Assembly: GCA_030431875.1 (NCBI GenBank)
Contig: JAUIIG010000019.1
Span: 1-52,589, forward strand
From: Alphaproteobacteria bacterium
GTDB lineage: Bacteria > Pseudomonadota > Alphaproteobacteria > Sphingomonadales > Sphingomonadaceae
Length of the DNA: 52,589 nt
Direction: 5' to 3'
Part shown: in pieces, positions 7,612 through 17,287 of the stretch
Layout of the letters: each line of letters starts with the position of its first letter
Position numbering within the stretch: position 1 is the stretch's first letter
Made by a program: the position numbers and the translations under genes
The notes under the pieces: model-generated
Seen by the model: the letters and a program-made list of their open reading frames with translations, nothing else
What the model was told of the DNA's origin: nothing
The model's database searches: none

Positions 7612-8508
7612 TCAGGGCATCGGGCCGGTGAACAGGATCGGGTCGAGCCGCGAATTGTGCCACTTCATCGACCAGTGCAGGTGCGGGCCGGTTGCGCGGC
7701 CCGACGCACCCACACGTCCGATCGGATCGCCCTGGCGTACCACCTGCCCCTCCTCGACGAGGATTTCCGAGGAGTGGAGAAAGGCGCTGTTGAGCCCCGC
7801 ACCGTGGTCGATGATGATGAGGTGGCCTTCGAGGCTGAACGGTTCGGTTGCCGTCAGGGTCACCACCCCGTCTGCCGGGGCGACGAAGACCGCGCCCGCG
7901 CCTGCGGCAATGTCGATTCCCGAATGATAGCTGCCCGGTTCGCCGCGATAGATGCGCTGCGAACCGAAGCGGCCCGAAATGCGGCCCGTCGCGGGCCAGA
8001 TGAACGGTTGGGTCCAGCCATCGCTGTCCGATTCCGCCGTACGCGCGTCCCAGATGGCGTCGAGTTCGGGCTGGCGGCGGCGCATGAAGCTCTCGCTCGC
8101 TCCACCGGCCCGGCGCGCGACGTTGACCCGCTCAATCTGCCAGTCACGCGGGCTGACCGCCAGCTCGGTCGTAACCGTGGAGCCATCGGCCATCATGGCG
8201 ACGAGCTCGGCGCTGGTGCCAGCGTCGCGGTCAAAAGCGGCGAAGAAATTGCCCTCGGCATCGAGCACGAGGTCCTGCTCGTCGAGCGTGGCGGAGACCG
8301 CGCCCATGGGCACCTGCCCGCGCAGCCAGCCGCCTTGCGTCAGGGCACCATCATAGCTGAACTCGGTAGCAGAGCGCGCCGGTTCGGCCGGGGCGGCAGC
8401 GGAGGGCGCGGGCGCGGGCGCGGTATCATCGCTGGCATTGGCAGGCTGGGCCGAGCAGCTGCCCGACATGAGCGCAACGGCCAGCAAGGGGGCAAACAGC
8501 CGGGTCAC
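7612..8508 (-). CDS. M23-family peptidoglycan metallopeptidase, lipoprotein
   Basis: 298 residues. The signal peptide ends near SGSC, a plausible lipobox, followed by an Ala/Pro linker. The C-terminal peptidase M23 (LytM) domain has the zinc-binding HSGIDIAAG (His and Asp) and GPHLHWSMK (His), with VAPADGVV and EGQVVRQGDPIGRVG between. All active-site positions are kept, so it is probably an active endopeptidase on peptide cross-links rather than an EnvC-type activator. It overlaps the DUF2093 gene by ATGA and stops 17 bp before the next gene. Confidence 0.93.
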   Translation of the reverse strand: MTRLFAPLLAVALMSGSCSAQPANASDDTAPAPAPSAAAPAEPARSATEFSYDGALTQGGWLRGQVPMGAVSATLDEQDLVLDAEGNFFAAFDRDAGTSAELVAMMADGSTVTTELAVSPRDWQIERVNVARRAGGASESFMRRRQPELDAIWDARTAESDSDGWTQPFIWPATGRISGRFGSQRIYRGEPGSYHSGIDIAAGAGAVFVAPADGVVTLTATEPFSLEGHLIIIDHGAGLNSAFLHSSEILVEEGQVVRQGDPIGRVGASGRATGPHLHWSMKWHNSRLDPILFTGPMP

Positions 8509-8708
8509 AGGTCCTCGAGCGTACGCCGGGTGGACAATTCGGCGCTGGCATAGGCCTCCTGCCGGTCCACGCTCCAGTAGCGCAGCTCTTCCAGCGGGAC
8601 GGGCACACCGCTCATGGCGCAGAAGACGAAGTGGCCGGGACGGACCACGCGAAAGCCGTTGGGGCCGTAGATCAACGTGGCGGTCTTATCGGAAGATGAC
8701 ATCAACAT
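8505..8708 (-). CDS. DUF2093 domain protein
   Basis: 67 residues. The sequence FRVVRPGHFVFCAMSG followed by VPLEELRYWSVDRQEAY is the DUF2093 signature, a small alphaproteobacterial family of unknown role. It lies 47 bp downstream of xseA and overlaps the M23 gene by four bases, the usual neighbourhood of this family. ATG 8702 is an alternative start two codons in. Confidence 0.9.
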   Translation of the reverse strand: MLMSSSDKTATLIYGPNGFRVVRPGHFVFCAMSGVPVPLEELRYWSVDRQEAYASAELSTRRTLEDL

Positions 8709-8755
8709 GGGTCTCTATCTAATGCGCGCTGCCTTTCAGCGCAATTTACGGAAAT

Positions 8756-10198
8756 TCACAGCAGCTTGGGCTGGCCGCTCTCGGGAGGCGACTTGTCGCG
8801 TTTGGGAGCCTTGCGCGGCGCATCGCCGGGGACCGCCTGCACCGTGCCGTCAGCGAACTTGATGCCCAGCACCGGCTCCTTGCGCGCGCTGGCAGCGCTG
8901 GTGACGGCCTTGCCGCTTGCATCGAGCACCATGGCATAGCCGCGCGACAACGGCTTTTCGGGATGCAATTGCTCGGCCAGGCGGGCGAGGGCGGCGAGGC
9001 GTTCGCGCTGCTCGGCGATGGGGCGCTCCACCAAGGCGGACGTCAGGCGCGCCGAGGCCAACCGCTGCTTCGCATCGCGCAGGTTGCCGCGCAGGATCGC
9101 AGGCGAAAGGCGCAGGTCTGCGAGGCGTTCGCGGCCCTTTGCGGCCCGGTCCACCAGTCCGCGGCGCAAGCGCTCGCCGAGTTCGTCGAGCTTTTGCGCC
9201 TGTGGTTGCAGCAACTGTTCGGCAGAGGGCAGGCGGTCCGCTCGCGCCGCCAGCCGTTCGCAGCCAAGCTCTACCGGGCGCATGACCACTTTGCGCTGGC
9301 GCAGCCCGTAATCGTCGAGCGTGGCGACAAGATCGCGGAGCACCGGCACGGCGATCTCCGCAGCGGCTGTCGGCGTCGGTGCGCGGCGGTCCGCAGCATA
9401 GTCGCACAGGGTGGTGTCGGTCTCATGCCCTACGGCGCTGATCACGGGGATCGGGCTTTCCGCCACCGCGCGGACAACCATCTCCTCGTTGAAGGACCAC
9501 AGGTCCTCGATCGAGCCGCCACCGCGCGCGACGATCAGCAGGTCAGGGCGAGGTACGGCTCCGCCGGGTTCCAGCGCGCCAAACCCGCGAACGGCATTGG
9601 CCACCTGCTGTGCCGCGCCTTCGCCCTGCACCAGCACCGGCCAGACCACGACATGGCTGGGGAAACGGTCCGCCAGCCGGTGCAGGATATCGCGGATCAC
9701 CGCGCCGGTGGGTGACGTCACGACACCGATCACCCTGGGTGCGAAGGGGAGAGGACGCTTGCGTTCGGGCGCGAACAGGCCTTCCGCCTCCAGCCGCGCC
9801 TTGGTCCTTTCGAGCAGGGCCAGCAGGGCGCCCTCGCCCGCGATCTCCATCCGCTCGATCACGATCTGGTACTTGGAGCGGCCCGGATAGGTGGTCAGCT
9901 TGCCCGAGGCGACCACTTCCAGCCCGTCTTCGGGACGGAACGCCAGCCGCGCGGCTGTGCCCTTCCACATCACCCCGTCGAGCACGGCTTTCTCGTCCTT
10001 CAAGGCGAGGTAGACGTGGCCCGAAGCCGCGCGCTTGACGCCCGACAGTTCGCCGCGCAGGCGGACAAAGCCGAAGCGATCTTCCACCGTGCGCTTGAGC
10101 GCCTGCGAAATCTCGGTGATCGTCAGCGGAGCGGAATTGTCGCCGGGGCCGCTGGCCGCTACCAGCCTGTCGTCGTCGTAAGGGGAATTACTCGTCAT
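8756..10198 (-). CDS. xseA: Exodeoxyribonuclease VII large subunit
   Basis: 480 residues. XseA pairs with XseB to degrade single-stranded DNA. An N-terminal OB fold ([24 protein letters not shown]) precedes the catalytic region with [29 protein letters not shown] and [28 protein letters not shown] (given here in part), then a long helical region and a C-terminal segment [11 protein letters not shown] 10198 is chosen over a longer frame because it gives the typical N-terminus and has AGGA shortly upstream. Its start codon overlaps the purD start on the other strand. Confidence 0.95.
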   Translation of the reverse strand: MTSNSPYDDDRLVAASGPGDNSAPLTITEISQALKRTVEDRFGFVRLRGELSGVKRAASGHVYLALKDEKAVLDGVMWKGTAARLAFRPEDGLEVVASGKLTTYPGRSKYQIVIERMEIAGEGALLALLERTKARLEAEGLFAPERKRPLPFAPRVIGVVTSPTGAVIRDILHRLADRFPSHVVVWPVLVQGEGAAQQVANAVRGFGALEPGGAVPRPDLLIVARGGGSIEDLWSFNEEMVVRAVAESPIPVISAVGHETDTTLCDYAADRRAPTPTAAAEIAVPVLRDLVATLDDYGLRQRKVVMRPVELGCERLAARADRLPSAEQLLQPQAQKLDELGERLRRGLVDRAAKGRERLADLRLSPAILRGNLRDAKQRLASARLTSALVERPIAEQRERLAALARLAEQLHPEKPLSRGYAMVLDASGKAVTSAASARKEPVLGIKFADGTVQAVPGDAPRKAPKRDKSPPESGQPKLL

Positions 10199-11480
10199 GA
10201 ATATCCTGGTGCTCGGCTCTGGCGGACGCGAACATGCCTTGTGCTGGAAGCTGGCGCAATCCGCAGCAGTCACGGAACTTGGGGGCAAGCTCTATGCTGC
10301 ACCGGGCAACCCCGGTATTGCCGAATGTGCCGAAGTGGTTTCTCTGGACGAGAGAAACCACGCCGATGTGGTAAATTTCTGCGCTGACAAGGCTATCGGT
10401 CTCGTGGTGATCGGCCCGGAGGCCCCGCTGGTGGACGGCCTCGCCGATAGCCTGCGCAAGGCGGACATTCCCGTCTTCGGCCCCTCGCAGGCCGCGGCCC
10501 AGCTCGAAGGCAGCAAGAACTTCACCAAGGCCCTGTGCGACCGCGCCTCCATCCCCACGGCAGGCTACGTCCATTGCACCTCGCTGGAGCAGGCCAAGTC
10601 GGCCCTCGCCACATTCGCTCCCCCCTTCGTGCTCAAGGCCGACGGGCTGGCGGCAGGCAAGGGCGTGGTGATCGCCGAAAACGTCGACCACGCGGTCGAG
10701 GCGCTGGAGGACATGTTCGGCGGAAAGTTCGGTTCTGCCGGGGCTGAAGTCGTGATCGAGGAATTCATGGAAGGCGAGGAAGCCAGCTTCTTCGCCCTGA
10801 CCGATGGCGAAACCGTAGTCCCCTTTGGCACGGCGCAGGATCACAAGCGTGTGGGCGACGGCGACACAGGGCCCAATACCGGCGGCATGGGCGCCTATTC
10901 GCCCGCGCGCGTGCTGACCGACGAACTGGTGGCCGAAACGCTCGAGCGGATCGTCTTTCCCACGGTGCGCCAACTGCGCGAGGAAGGCATGCCCTATGTC
11001 GGCGTGCTCTACGCCGGACTGATGCTGACCGACGACGGCGTGAAACTGGTCGAATACAACTGCCGCTTCGGCGATCCCGAATGCCAGGTGCTGATGATGC
11101 GGCTGCAGAGCGATCTCGCCGAGTATATGCTCGCTTGCGCGAACGGAACGCTGGCGGACCTGCCGCAGCCCGACTTTGCGGAAGACACCGCGATGACGGT
11201 GGTCATGGCCGCCAAGGGCTATCCCGGAACGCCGGAGAAGGGCGGGGCAATCGACCTGCACGACGCCGAGAGCGATGGTGCCAAGGTCTTCCACGCGGGC
11301 ACCAAGCTGGCAGGCGACCAGCTGGTGGCCAATGGCGGCCGCGTGCTCAACGTCACCGCCAGCGGGCCGACCACCAAGGCGGCGCAGGAAGCAGCCTACC
11401 GCGCGGTCAAGGCGGTGGACTTCCCTTCCGGCTTCTATCGCAACGATATTGGCTGGCGCGAGATTGCGCGCGAAGGCTGA
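10197..11480 (+). CDS. purD: Phosphoribosylamine--glycine ligase
   Basis: 427 residues. Third step of de novo purine synthesis, an ATP-grasp enzyme. The start [15 protein letters not shown] is canonical. [47 protein letters not shown] and [13 protein letters not shown] are the expected motifs. AGGGGA at 10180-10185 is the ribosome site and lies inside xseA. The gene is divergent from xseA with start codons overlapping in CATG, so its promoter must lie within xseA. Confidence 0.97.
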   Translation: MNILVLGSGGREHALCWKLAQSAAVTELGGKLYAAPGNPGIAECAEVVSLDERNHADVVNFCADKAIGLVVIGPEAPLVDGLADSLRKADIPVFGPSQAAAQLEGSKNFTKALCDRASIPTAGYVHCTSLEQAKSALATFAPPFVLKADGLAAGKGVVIAENVDHAVEALEDMFGGKFGSAGAEVVIEEFMEGEEASFFALTDGETVVPFGTAQDHKRVGDGDTGPNTGGMGAYSPARVLTDELVAETLERIVFPTVRQLREEGMPYVGVLYAGLMLTDDGVKLVEYNCRFGDPECQVLMMRLQSDLAEYMLACANGTLADLPQPDFAEDTAMTVVMAAKGYPGTPEKGGAIDLHDAESDGAKVFHAGTKLAGDQLVANGGRVLNVTASGPTTKAAQEAAYRAVKAVDFPSGFYRNDIGWREIAREG

Positions 11481-11527
11481 TCCGGCCTAAGCTCTGCCGA
11501 AACACAGTTCGGGAGAGGCTGCAGGAC

Positions 11528-12535
11528 ATGACAAAACTCATACAAGGCGGCCTTTCGCGCCGTGCGGTTCTGGCAGGCGCGGTGGCACTGCCGCTGGTCG
11601 CCTGTGCCCATCCGGGGATGGCCCTGGCGGAGAGCGACGCCATGTCGGCGCAGCTCATCACCCTCGGCACCCAGGGCGGCCCGAACTACGGCCCGACCCG
11701 CAGCGAATGCGCCAATGCCCTGCGGGTGGGGGAGCACCTGTTCCTCGTCGACTGCGGCTACGGCACGCTCGCCTCGATGGTGGCTGCCGGCCTGCGTCAC
11801 CAGGATGTCGACGCGGTGTTCATCACCCACCTGCATGACGATCACTCGTCTGACCTCTATGGCATCCTCACCCACATGGCGACGCAGGGCAGGGCACGCG
11901 AAGTGGTGGTCTATGGCCCGGTGGGAACGCACACCTATGTCCAGGGTCTGCGCGATGCCATGGGACCGAACGCCACGATCCGCACGCTAGACGAGGCGCG
12001 ACCCGCAGGCTTCCTCGACTTCATCCGCTCGGTCGAGGTTGAGGAAGGCGAAGTACCGATTGCCGAAGCAGGCATCCGCGTCACTTGCGCCGAGAACACC
12101 CATTACCCGGATTACATCGAAGGGCTGGAGACGCAGAAGAGCTACGCCTACCGCTTCGACTGGGGCAGCTCGATCGTCTTTTCTGGCGACACGACCTATT
12201 CGGAGGGGCTGGTCAGGCTGGCGCAGGGCGTGGATGTTTTTGTTTGCGAAGTGCTGGAGCCGGTTTCCATGCGCCGCGCCTTTGACGCCATGGTGGCAGG
12301 CGGCGCCTTCGCGGGAGCCGAGGAAGGCGTCTGGCGCCACATGATCGACACCCACGCATCACCCACACAGGTGGGCCAGATGGCAGCGGAGGCAGGGGTA
12401 GGGCGCGTCGTACTGACCCACCTCGCCCCGGGTGCCCTGCTCGACGTACCGGACAGCACCTATACCGCCGGTGTGGCGGAGCATTTCGCCGGTCCGGTGT
12501 TGGTGGCTGTCGACGGGATGGTCGTGGCGGTTTGA
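11528..12535 (+). CDS. Tat-exported metallo-beta-lactamase-fold hydrolase
   Basis: 335 residues. The N-terminus SRRAVLAGAVALPLVA carries a twin-Arg motif, so export in folded form is predicted. The zinc motif HLHDDH is complete, with further ligands in ENTHYPDY, FSGDTTY and VVLTHLAP. GTQGGPNYGPTRSECANAL and the overall order resemble the RNase Z/arylsulfatase-like branch of the superfamily. The natural substrate is unknown. It begins 47 bp after purD with GGAGAG upstream; it may share the purD transcript. Confidence 0.9.
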   Translation: MTKLIQGGLSRRAVLAGAVALPLVACAHPGMALAESDAMSAQLITLGTQGGPNYGPTRSECANALRVGEHLFLVDCGYGTLASMVAAGLRHQDVDAVFITHLHDDHSSDLYGILTHMATQGRAREVVVYGPVGTHTYVQGLRDAMGPNATIRTLDEARPAGFLDFIRSVEVEEGEVPIAEAGIRVTCAENTHYPDYIEGLETQKSYAYRFDWGSSIVFSGDTTYSEGLVRLAQGVDVFVCEVLEPVSMRRAFDAMVAGGAFAGAEEGVWRHMIDTHASPTQVGQMAAEAGVGRVVLTHLAPGALLDVPDSTYTAGVAEHFAGPVLVAVDGMVVAV

Positions 12536-12553
12536 GGTGAGGCGAGAGGCTTC

Positions 12554-13762
12554 CTAGAGCGTAAGCTGCACACGCTCCGTGCCGCGCCGCACGGTAATAG
12601 TGCGCGCATGAGCCGCCGGACGCTCCTCCACGAGCCAGCGCATGGTGTCACAGCTGGCGGGATCGGCTACCAGCTCGCGCCCGTCGATGGCGACCACTTC
12701 GTCGCCCAGCTGCAATACGGCTTCGGCGGCTGGCGAACCGGCGAAGAGCTGCATCACCCGCACCCCGTCAGCCGTTTCGCCGAGCGCGAAGCCGGGATGG
12801 GCAGGCGTAATCGCCGCGGTCTCGCGCGGGGTCAGCACAAGCCGCCCGCCGGGATAGTCCAGCGTGGCGCGAAAGGTATCGAGCATGCCGAGCCCGAGCA
12901 GGGTCGGCGGCACGCCGCGCGTGGTTGCCGCGAGCGTCCCGAGGTCGCTGTCACCAAGGGCGAACCCGGCAATCTCGAACCGTGCGAGGTCTGTCTCCTC
13001 ACCCGCGCCGCCCGCCGAAGTTCCCTCGCTGCCGCGCCCCTGCCGCATCGATCCGTCGCGGACAGCCGCGGCCACGTCCTCGTTGCCCAGCACTTCGCGG
13101 AACAGGGTCAGCACGTCGGAACTGCCGGTGTCGAACAGTCCGCGGTCCTGCAGGGTACCGAGACTGTAGGAGAACACCGGCGCGTGCGGATAGCCAAAGT
13201 CTTCCAGTGTCGCGACGATCGCCTCGCCACCGTCCACGCCGAGGCTGGCTGCATCCTCGGCAATCCGCAGCTCCATCGTTTCGGTATCGATCTGCCAGGC
13301 ACTGCCGGGGAAGATTTCGGAGCCGATCACCCCGCCATCGAACAGGCAGCCGCGCGGGTCGACCTGAGTGAAATCGAACACCAGTACCGGCACCTGCCGG
13401 AAAGTGGTCCCGCCGATCTGCAACCGTTCGACCACGGCTATGCCAGTGGTGACCGCGCGCCCGTTGGCGTCGGTCCCGGTATTGGCGCCGATAATCTGCA
13501 GGCCCAGCTCTTCCGCCAGCCGACGCGAGACCATGCTGGGAGAGCCGGTATCGAAGATGAAGCGGCTCTCGCTGCCCTCGAGGGTAGCGGCCAGTTCCAA
13601 CTTGCCCATCCGCAGCGTGAGGGGAATCACTTCGACGGGTTGTTCCCGCTCAATGGCGATCGGTGCGGCCATCAGCGCGCGCACGTCTTCGCCCTGTTGC
13701 GCCGAAACCGGCGCAGCCATGGCGCCAAGCATGGATGCGAGCAGCAGGCCTTGCTTCCTCAT
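12554..13762 (-). CDS. Exported tandem retropepsin-like aspartic protease with PDZ domain
   Basis: 402 residues. A signal peptide ends PVSAQQ. Two aspartyl-protease lobes follow: FIFDTGSPS with D71 and GLFDTGSSD with D211, each with its own downstream hydrophobic-GG strands. A C-terminal PDZ domain (about 320-395) has VMQLFAGSPAAEAVLQLGDEV. Two intact DTGS motifs in one chain could form an internal pepsin-like dimer. AAGGAGG immediately precedes the ATG, a very strong ribosome site. Substrate unknown. Confidence 0.85.
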   Translation of the reverse strand: MRKQGLLLASMLGAMAAPVSAQQGEDVRALMAAPIAIEREQPVEVIPLTLRMGKLELAATLEGSESRFIFDTGSPSMVSRRLAEELGLQIIGANTGTDANGRAVTTGIAVVERLQIGGTTFRQVPVLVFDFTQVDPRGCLFDGGVIGSEIFPGSAWQIDTETMELRIAEDAASLGVDGGEAIVATLEDFGYPHAPVFSYSLGTLQDRGLFDTGSSDVLTLFREVLGNEDVAAAVRDGSMRQGRGSEGTSAGGAGEETDLARFEIAGFALGDSDLGTLAATTRGVPPTLLGLGMLDTFRATLDYPGGRLVLTPRETAAITPAHPGFALGETADGVRVMQLFAGSPAAEAVLQLGDEVVAIDGRELVADPASCDTMRWLVEERPAAHARTITVRRGTERVQLTL

Positions 13763-14011
13763 TTACCCCTCCTTCAGGACGGTGAGCAATCTGCCCATTC
13801 CGACTGAACTCAGTATGAGCGGGAGGGCGCAGGCTTTCCTACAGGGCCAGAGCCTTGCTCAACAGCGGGAATGGCAGCAGCTCCTTCCCGAATCCCAAGC
13901 AATTACCGGCACTTGCGCAGGCTTCATGTGGCCCCGGATATTCTTCCCCAGGACACTGTCACACCTGTCACACCTTATCGTGACGATGCTGCCATAAGCG
14001 GCAGGCGCAGA
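13763..14011. other. Gene-free 249-bp stretch
   Basis: Upstream of the protease-like gene and downstream of the PfkB kinase gene. No credible open frame. CTGTCACAC is repeated twice in tandem at 13956-13973, followed by TTATCGTGAC, which may be an operator. It should hold the promoter of the protease-like gene. No terminator hairpin with a T-tract is obvious for either neighbour. Confidence 0.5.
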
Positions 14012-15007
14012 CTACCCCAGCTTCTCGGCCATCAGCTTGGCGAGGTCCGCTTCGGGACGTGCGCCGTAGTGGCTGATGATCTCGGCAGCGGCGATGGCAC
14101 CGCGGCGCAAGCACTTGGCCGGGTCTTCGCCGCGCACGTGGCCGTAGAGGAAGCCGGCGGCGAAGAGGTCGCCCGCACCGGTGGTGTCGACCACCTTGTC
14201 GATCGGCTCGGCAGCGACGGTGTAGGTCTCGCCGCCAGTGACGCAGGTCGCGCCCTTCTCGCTACGGGTGACCACCAGCACCGGCACCTTGCCTGCCAGC
14301 GCGGCAATGCCGTCATCGAACTCGGATTCGCCGGTGAGTGCGCCCAGCTCCACCTCGTTCGCGAACAGGATGTCGATCAGGCCATCTTCGATCAGCGCGC
14401 GGAAGTCGTCGCCGTGGCGGTCGATCACGAAGGCGTCGGACAGGGTGAAGGCGACCTTGCGGCCAGCGCCGAGCGCGGTCTCGATGGCGGCGCGCATGGC
14501 GGCGCGCGGCTCTTCCGGGTCCCACAGGTAGCCTTCGAGGTAGAGGATCTCTGCCCCGCCGATGGCCTCTTCGTTGAGCGCGGCGGGCGGCAGGAACTGG
14601 CTGGCGCCGAGGAAGGTGTTCATCGTGCGCTGGCCGTCCGGGGTCACGAAGATCAGGCAACGCGCGGTCGGCGGCTCGCCTTCGCGCGGAGCGGTGTCGA
14701 AATCGATGCCCACGGCGCGGATGTCGTGGGCGAAGACATTGCCCAGCTGGTCATTCGCCACCTGGCCGACGAAGGCGCACTGCGCGCCCATGGCGGAAAG
14801 GCCCGCCAGTGTATTGGCTGCCGAACCGCCGGAAATCTCCTTCGCCGGACCCATGGCCGAGTAGAGGTCGCGTGCACCGTCAGCATCGACCAGCGTCATG
14901 CCGCCCTTGTTGAGGCCCAGCTCTTCCACCAGTTCGTCGGAAGCGGGAGCCATAACGTCGACAATGGCATTACCGATGGCGATTACGTCGTAACGGGGGG
15001 CAGTCAT
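14012..15007 (-). CDS. PfkB-family kinase, probable adenosine kinase
   Basis: 331 residues. Ribokinase/PfkB fold: N-terminal GNAIVDVMA, GGSAANTLAG, and the C-terminal anion-hole and catalytic motif DTTGAGDLFAAGFLYG with the catalytic Asp. The overall sequence resembles the bacterial adenosine kinase branch, which phosphorylates adenosine to AMP, but the exact sugar or nucleoside cannot be settled from motifs. AAGGAG stands 7 bp before ATG 15007, which decides this start over a longer frame. Divergent from the EI24 gene. Confidence 0.92.
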   Translation of the reverse strand: MTAPRYDVIAIGNAIVDVMAPASDELVEELGLNKGGMTLVDADGARDLYSAMGPAKEISGGSAANTLAGLSAMGAQCAFVGQVANDQLGNVFAHDIRAVGIDFDTAPREGEPPTARCLIFVTPDGQRTMNTFLGASQFLPPAALNEEAIGGAEILYLEGYLWDPEEPRAAMRAAIETALGAGRKVAFTLSDAFVIDRHGDDFRALIEDGLIDILFANEVELGALTGESEFDDGIAALAGKVPVLVVTRSEKGATCVTGGETYTVAAEPIDKVVDTTGAGDLFAAGFLYGHVRGEDPAKCLRRGAIAAAEIISHYGARPEADLAKLMAEKLG

Positions 15008-15099
15008 GCAAACTCCTTGTAGATACCGGCGCGAATTCCGGTCGATGCTTAACGAAGCGGCGTTGACTTGGCGGAAGGGCCGCGCAATCGCAAGCGCAT

Positions 15100-15819
15100 A
15101 TGGGTGCATTCACCACATCGCTGGCGCTCGGCCTCAGGCAAATGCTCGACGGCGAGGTGCTGCGCGTGCTGCTGAAGAGCCTCGCCGTTACTCTGGCATT
15201 GTTCGTGGTGGTCGCCACGGGCGGGTGGTTCCTGCTCGACTGGCTGCTCGACCAGGGCGGCCTGGAGGACCAGCTCTTCGCCGGGGCGGGGGCCTTGCGC
15301 GGAGCCTTGTCGCTGGTGCTGTCGCTACTGGGCCTGTGGTTGACCTGGCGCATCGTCGCCATGGCAGTGGTGCAGTTCTACGCCGACGAGGTAGTGCAGG
15401 CGGTGGAGCGCAGGCACTACCCCGAAGAAGCGCAGGTGGCGCGCGAGCTGTCTTTCGGCGAGCAATTGCGGGTGGCGCTGGCAGCGGCGGGCCGGGCCTT
15501 GCTCGCCAATATTGTCGTCCTGCCCTTTGCCTTGGTCCTGCTGTTTACCGGCGTGGGCACCTTCGTGCTGTTCTGGCTGGTCAACGCCCTGCTGCTGGGC
15601 CGCGAACTGCAGGACATGGTCTGGCTCCGCCATCGGCACCAGCCGCAGGAGACCGCGCCCGTGGGGAAGGGCGAGAGGTTCCTGATGGGCGGCGCAATTG
15701 CGGCCATGCTGGCCGTGCCCTTCGCCAACTTCCTTGCACCGGTGCTGGGGGCAGCATCGGCAACCCACCTCGTCCACCGCAAGCTGCGGTCCCAGAGACC
15801 CAATCGAGAAGATTCCTGA
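15100..15819 (+). CDS. EI24-domain membrane protein
   Basis: 239 residues with several hydrophobic helices (LAVTLALFVVVATGGWFLL, LSLVLSLLGLWLTWRIVA, ANIVVLPFALVLLF, FVLFWLVNALLLGRE). The segment WLVNALLLGRELQDMVWLRH is characteristic of the EI24/CysZ-like family (PF07264). CysZ itself is a sulfate transporter; this alphaproteobacterial branch is untested. One base separates its stop from the next gene, so both form an operon. Confidence 0.88.
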   Translation: MGAFTTSLALGLRQMLDGEVLRVLLKSLAVTLALFVVVATGGWFLLDWLLDQGGLEDQLFAGAGALRGALSLVLSLLGLWLTWRIVAMAVVQFYADEVVQAVERRHYPEEAQVARELSFGEQLRVALAAAGRALLANIVVLPFALVLLFTGVGTFVLFWLVNALLLGRELQDMVWLRHRHQPQETAPVGKGERFLMGGAIAAMLAVPFANFLAPVLGAASATHLVHRKLRSQRPNREDS

Positions 15820-15820
15820 C

Positions 15821-16258
15821 ATGCGCGTGATCGCTGCCCTCCTTGTCACTGCCGCGCTGTCGGCCTGCGTATCGACGCCGCGCGTGCCGACGCAGGCCCC
15901 GCCGCCCCCGCCGCGCTCGGTAGAACCGCAGGTGGTGCCGCCCACCACTCCGCCCCCGCCGCGCCCCGTTCCGGGCTACCGCGCGCCGGAGATCATGGAA
16001 GGACCGGGGCTCGGCGGGATCATCCGCGAAGGGGCACCTGTACTGCTCTCGCGCTTCGGCACCCCTCGGCTCGACACGCCCGAGGGCGACATGCGGAAAT
16101 TGCAGTGGCGCGGGGATGCCTGCGTGCTCGACATCTACCTCTACCCGCTTGCCCCGGGTGCCGACCCGGTGGCGACCTGGGTCGAAGCCCGCCGTGCCAG
16201 CGACGGGGCCGAGGTGGACCGGCTGGCCTGCATCCAGGCGCTTTCCAGACGCCAATAG
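15821..16258 (+). CDS. Proline-rich lipoprotein, unknown function
   Basis: 145 residues. A signal peptide with lipobox ALSAC is followed by a Pro-rich spacer of about 30 residues (PPPPPR, TTPPPPRPVPGY), then a compact domain with LLSRFGTPRLDTPEGDMRKLQW and the strand VLDIYLYPL, reminiscent of SmpA/BamE-like folds that begin GxP...G. One base after the EI24 gene. The BamE-like reading is inference only. Confidence 0.82.
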   Translation: MRVIAALLVTAALSACVSTPRVPTQAPPPPPRSVEPQVVPPTTPPPPRPVPGYRAPEIMEGPGLGGIIREGAPVLLSRFGTPRLDTPEGDMRKLQWRGDACVLDIYLYPLAPGADPVATWVEARRASDGAEVDRLACIQALSRRQ

Positions 16259-16326
16259 CTCTAGCGCTAACCCGACTTTAACCCTGAGGCGCCATGGTAC
16301 TCGCGCGACAGGAGGACCTACGCCCC

Positions 16327-17271
16327 ATGAGTTTTGAATTCGCCAATATTGCCCGCCAGGCCGCGGCTGACCGCTCCATCAGCGATGACGAAGTGCGCGC
16401 GCTGCGCGGCTCCGGCTGGGCTGACGGCAAGATGACCCGCGAAGAGGCCGAAGTGGTCTTCGCCACCCAGCACGCGATCGAGAACCCCTCGCGCGAATGG
16501 TCGGACTTCTTCGTCGAAGCGATCCAGAACTTCGTACTCAACGGCAGTGACCCGCGCGGCTTCGCCAGCGCCGAGGAAGCCCAGTGGCTGATTTCGCAAG
16601 TCGAGGCCGACGGCAAGGTCTGCTCGATGACCGAGCTCGAACTGCTCGTCCGCATCATCGAACGGGCGCAGAACGTGCCCGAAACGCTCAAAACCTACGT
16701 GCTTGCTGTGCTCGAGCGCGAAGTGCTTGAAGGTGTGGGACCGACCCGCTGCGGCGGCGAACTGTCGGACACCCATATCAGTGCTGCCGAATGCCGCATC
16801 ACGCGCCGCGTGGTTTTCGGCCAGGCGAGCGATCGTCCCGCTGCCGTCAGCCGCCGCGAAGCCGAGATGCTCTACCGCATCAAGGACAAGACCGAGCACG
16901 CGGCGAACGCACCGGAATTCAAGCGACTGTTCGTGCAGGGCGTCGGCAATTACCTGATGGGTTTTGCCAGCCAGTCCAGCCAGGTCAGCCGCGAGCGCAT
17001 GCTCGAACTGGAAGCCTTCGTGGCCGACACCAGCGTCAACATCGGCGGCTTCATGGGCCAGATGGCCAAGTCGGCCCCGAATGCTTTCGGCATGATCTTT
17101 GGCAAGAAGCAGCCTAGCGCACCTTCGCGCGATGAACTGGTTGCTGCCGAGGAAGCGGTGACGAGCGACGAGAAAGGCTGGCTCGACGGCCAGATCGATC
17201 GCAACGGCAAGGTCGACGACTACGACCGGGCCCTGCTCGAATTCATCGCCGAGGAAATCGGCGAGGCCTGA
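16327..17271 (+). CDS. Soluble protein with internal duplication, unknown function
   Basis: 314 residues, no signal peptide or membrane segment. The N-terminal and C-terminal halves appear related: REWSDFFVEAIQNFVLNG matches PEFKRLFVQGVGNYLMGF, and EAQWLISQVEADGKVCSMTE matches EKGWLDGQIDRNGKVDDYD. The DGKV and GKV loops look like degenerate acidic helix-loop-helix units, similar in feel to TerB or EF-hand-like modules, but I do not recognise the family. It is preceded by AGGAGG at 16311-16316, an excellent ribosome site for ATG 16327, and ends 16 bp from the convergent sufA. Confidence 0.85.
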   Translation: MSFEFANIARQAAADRSISDDEVRALRGSGWADGKMTREEAEVVFATQHAIENPSREWSDFFVEAIQNFVLNGSDPRGFASAEEAQWLISQVEADGKVCSMTELELLVRIIERAQNVPETLKTYVLAVLEREVLEGVGPTRCGGELSDTHISAAECRITRRVVFGQASDRPAAVSRREAEMLYRIKDKTEHAANAPEFKRLFVQGVGNYLMGFASQSSQVSRERMLELEAFVADTSVNIGGFMGQMAKSAPNAFGMIFGKKQPSAPSRDELVAAEEAVTSDEKGWLDGQIDRNGKVDDYDRALLEFIAEEIGEA

Positions 17272-17287
17272 GCACCCGGCCTAGAGC

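Noticed and set aside
13956-13973. Tandem CTGTCACAC as a LytTR or other regulator site
   Set aside because: Only two units and no known consensus match; spacing is too short for LytTR direct repeats.
13871-15022. Open frame of 383 codons on the plus strand opposite the PfkB kinase
   Set aside because: Antisense shadow; the kinase has DTTGAGD and a strong ribosome site on the other strand.
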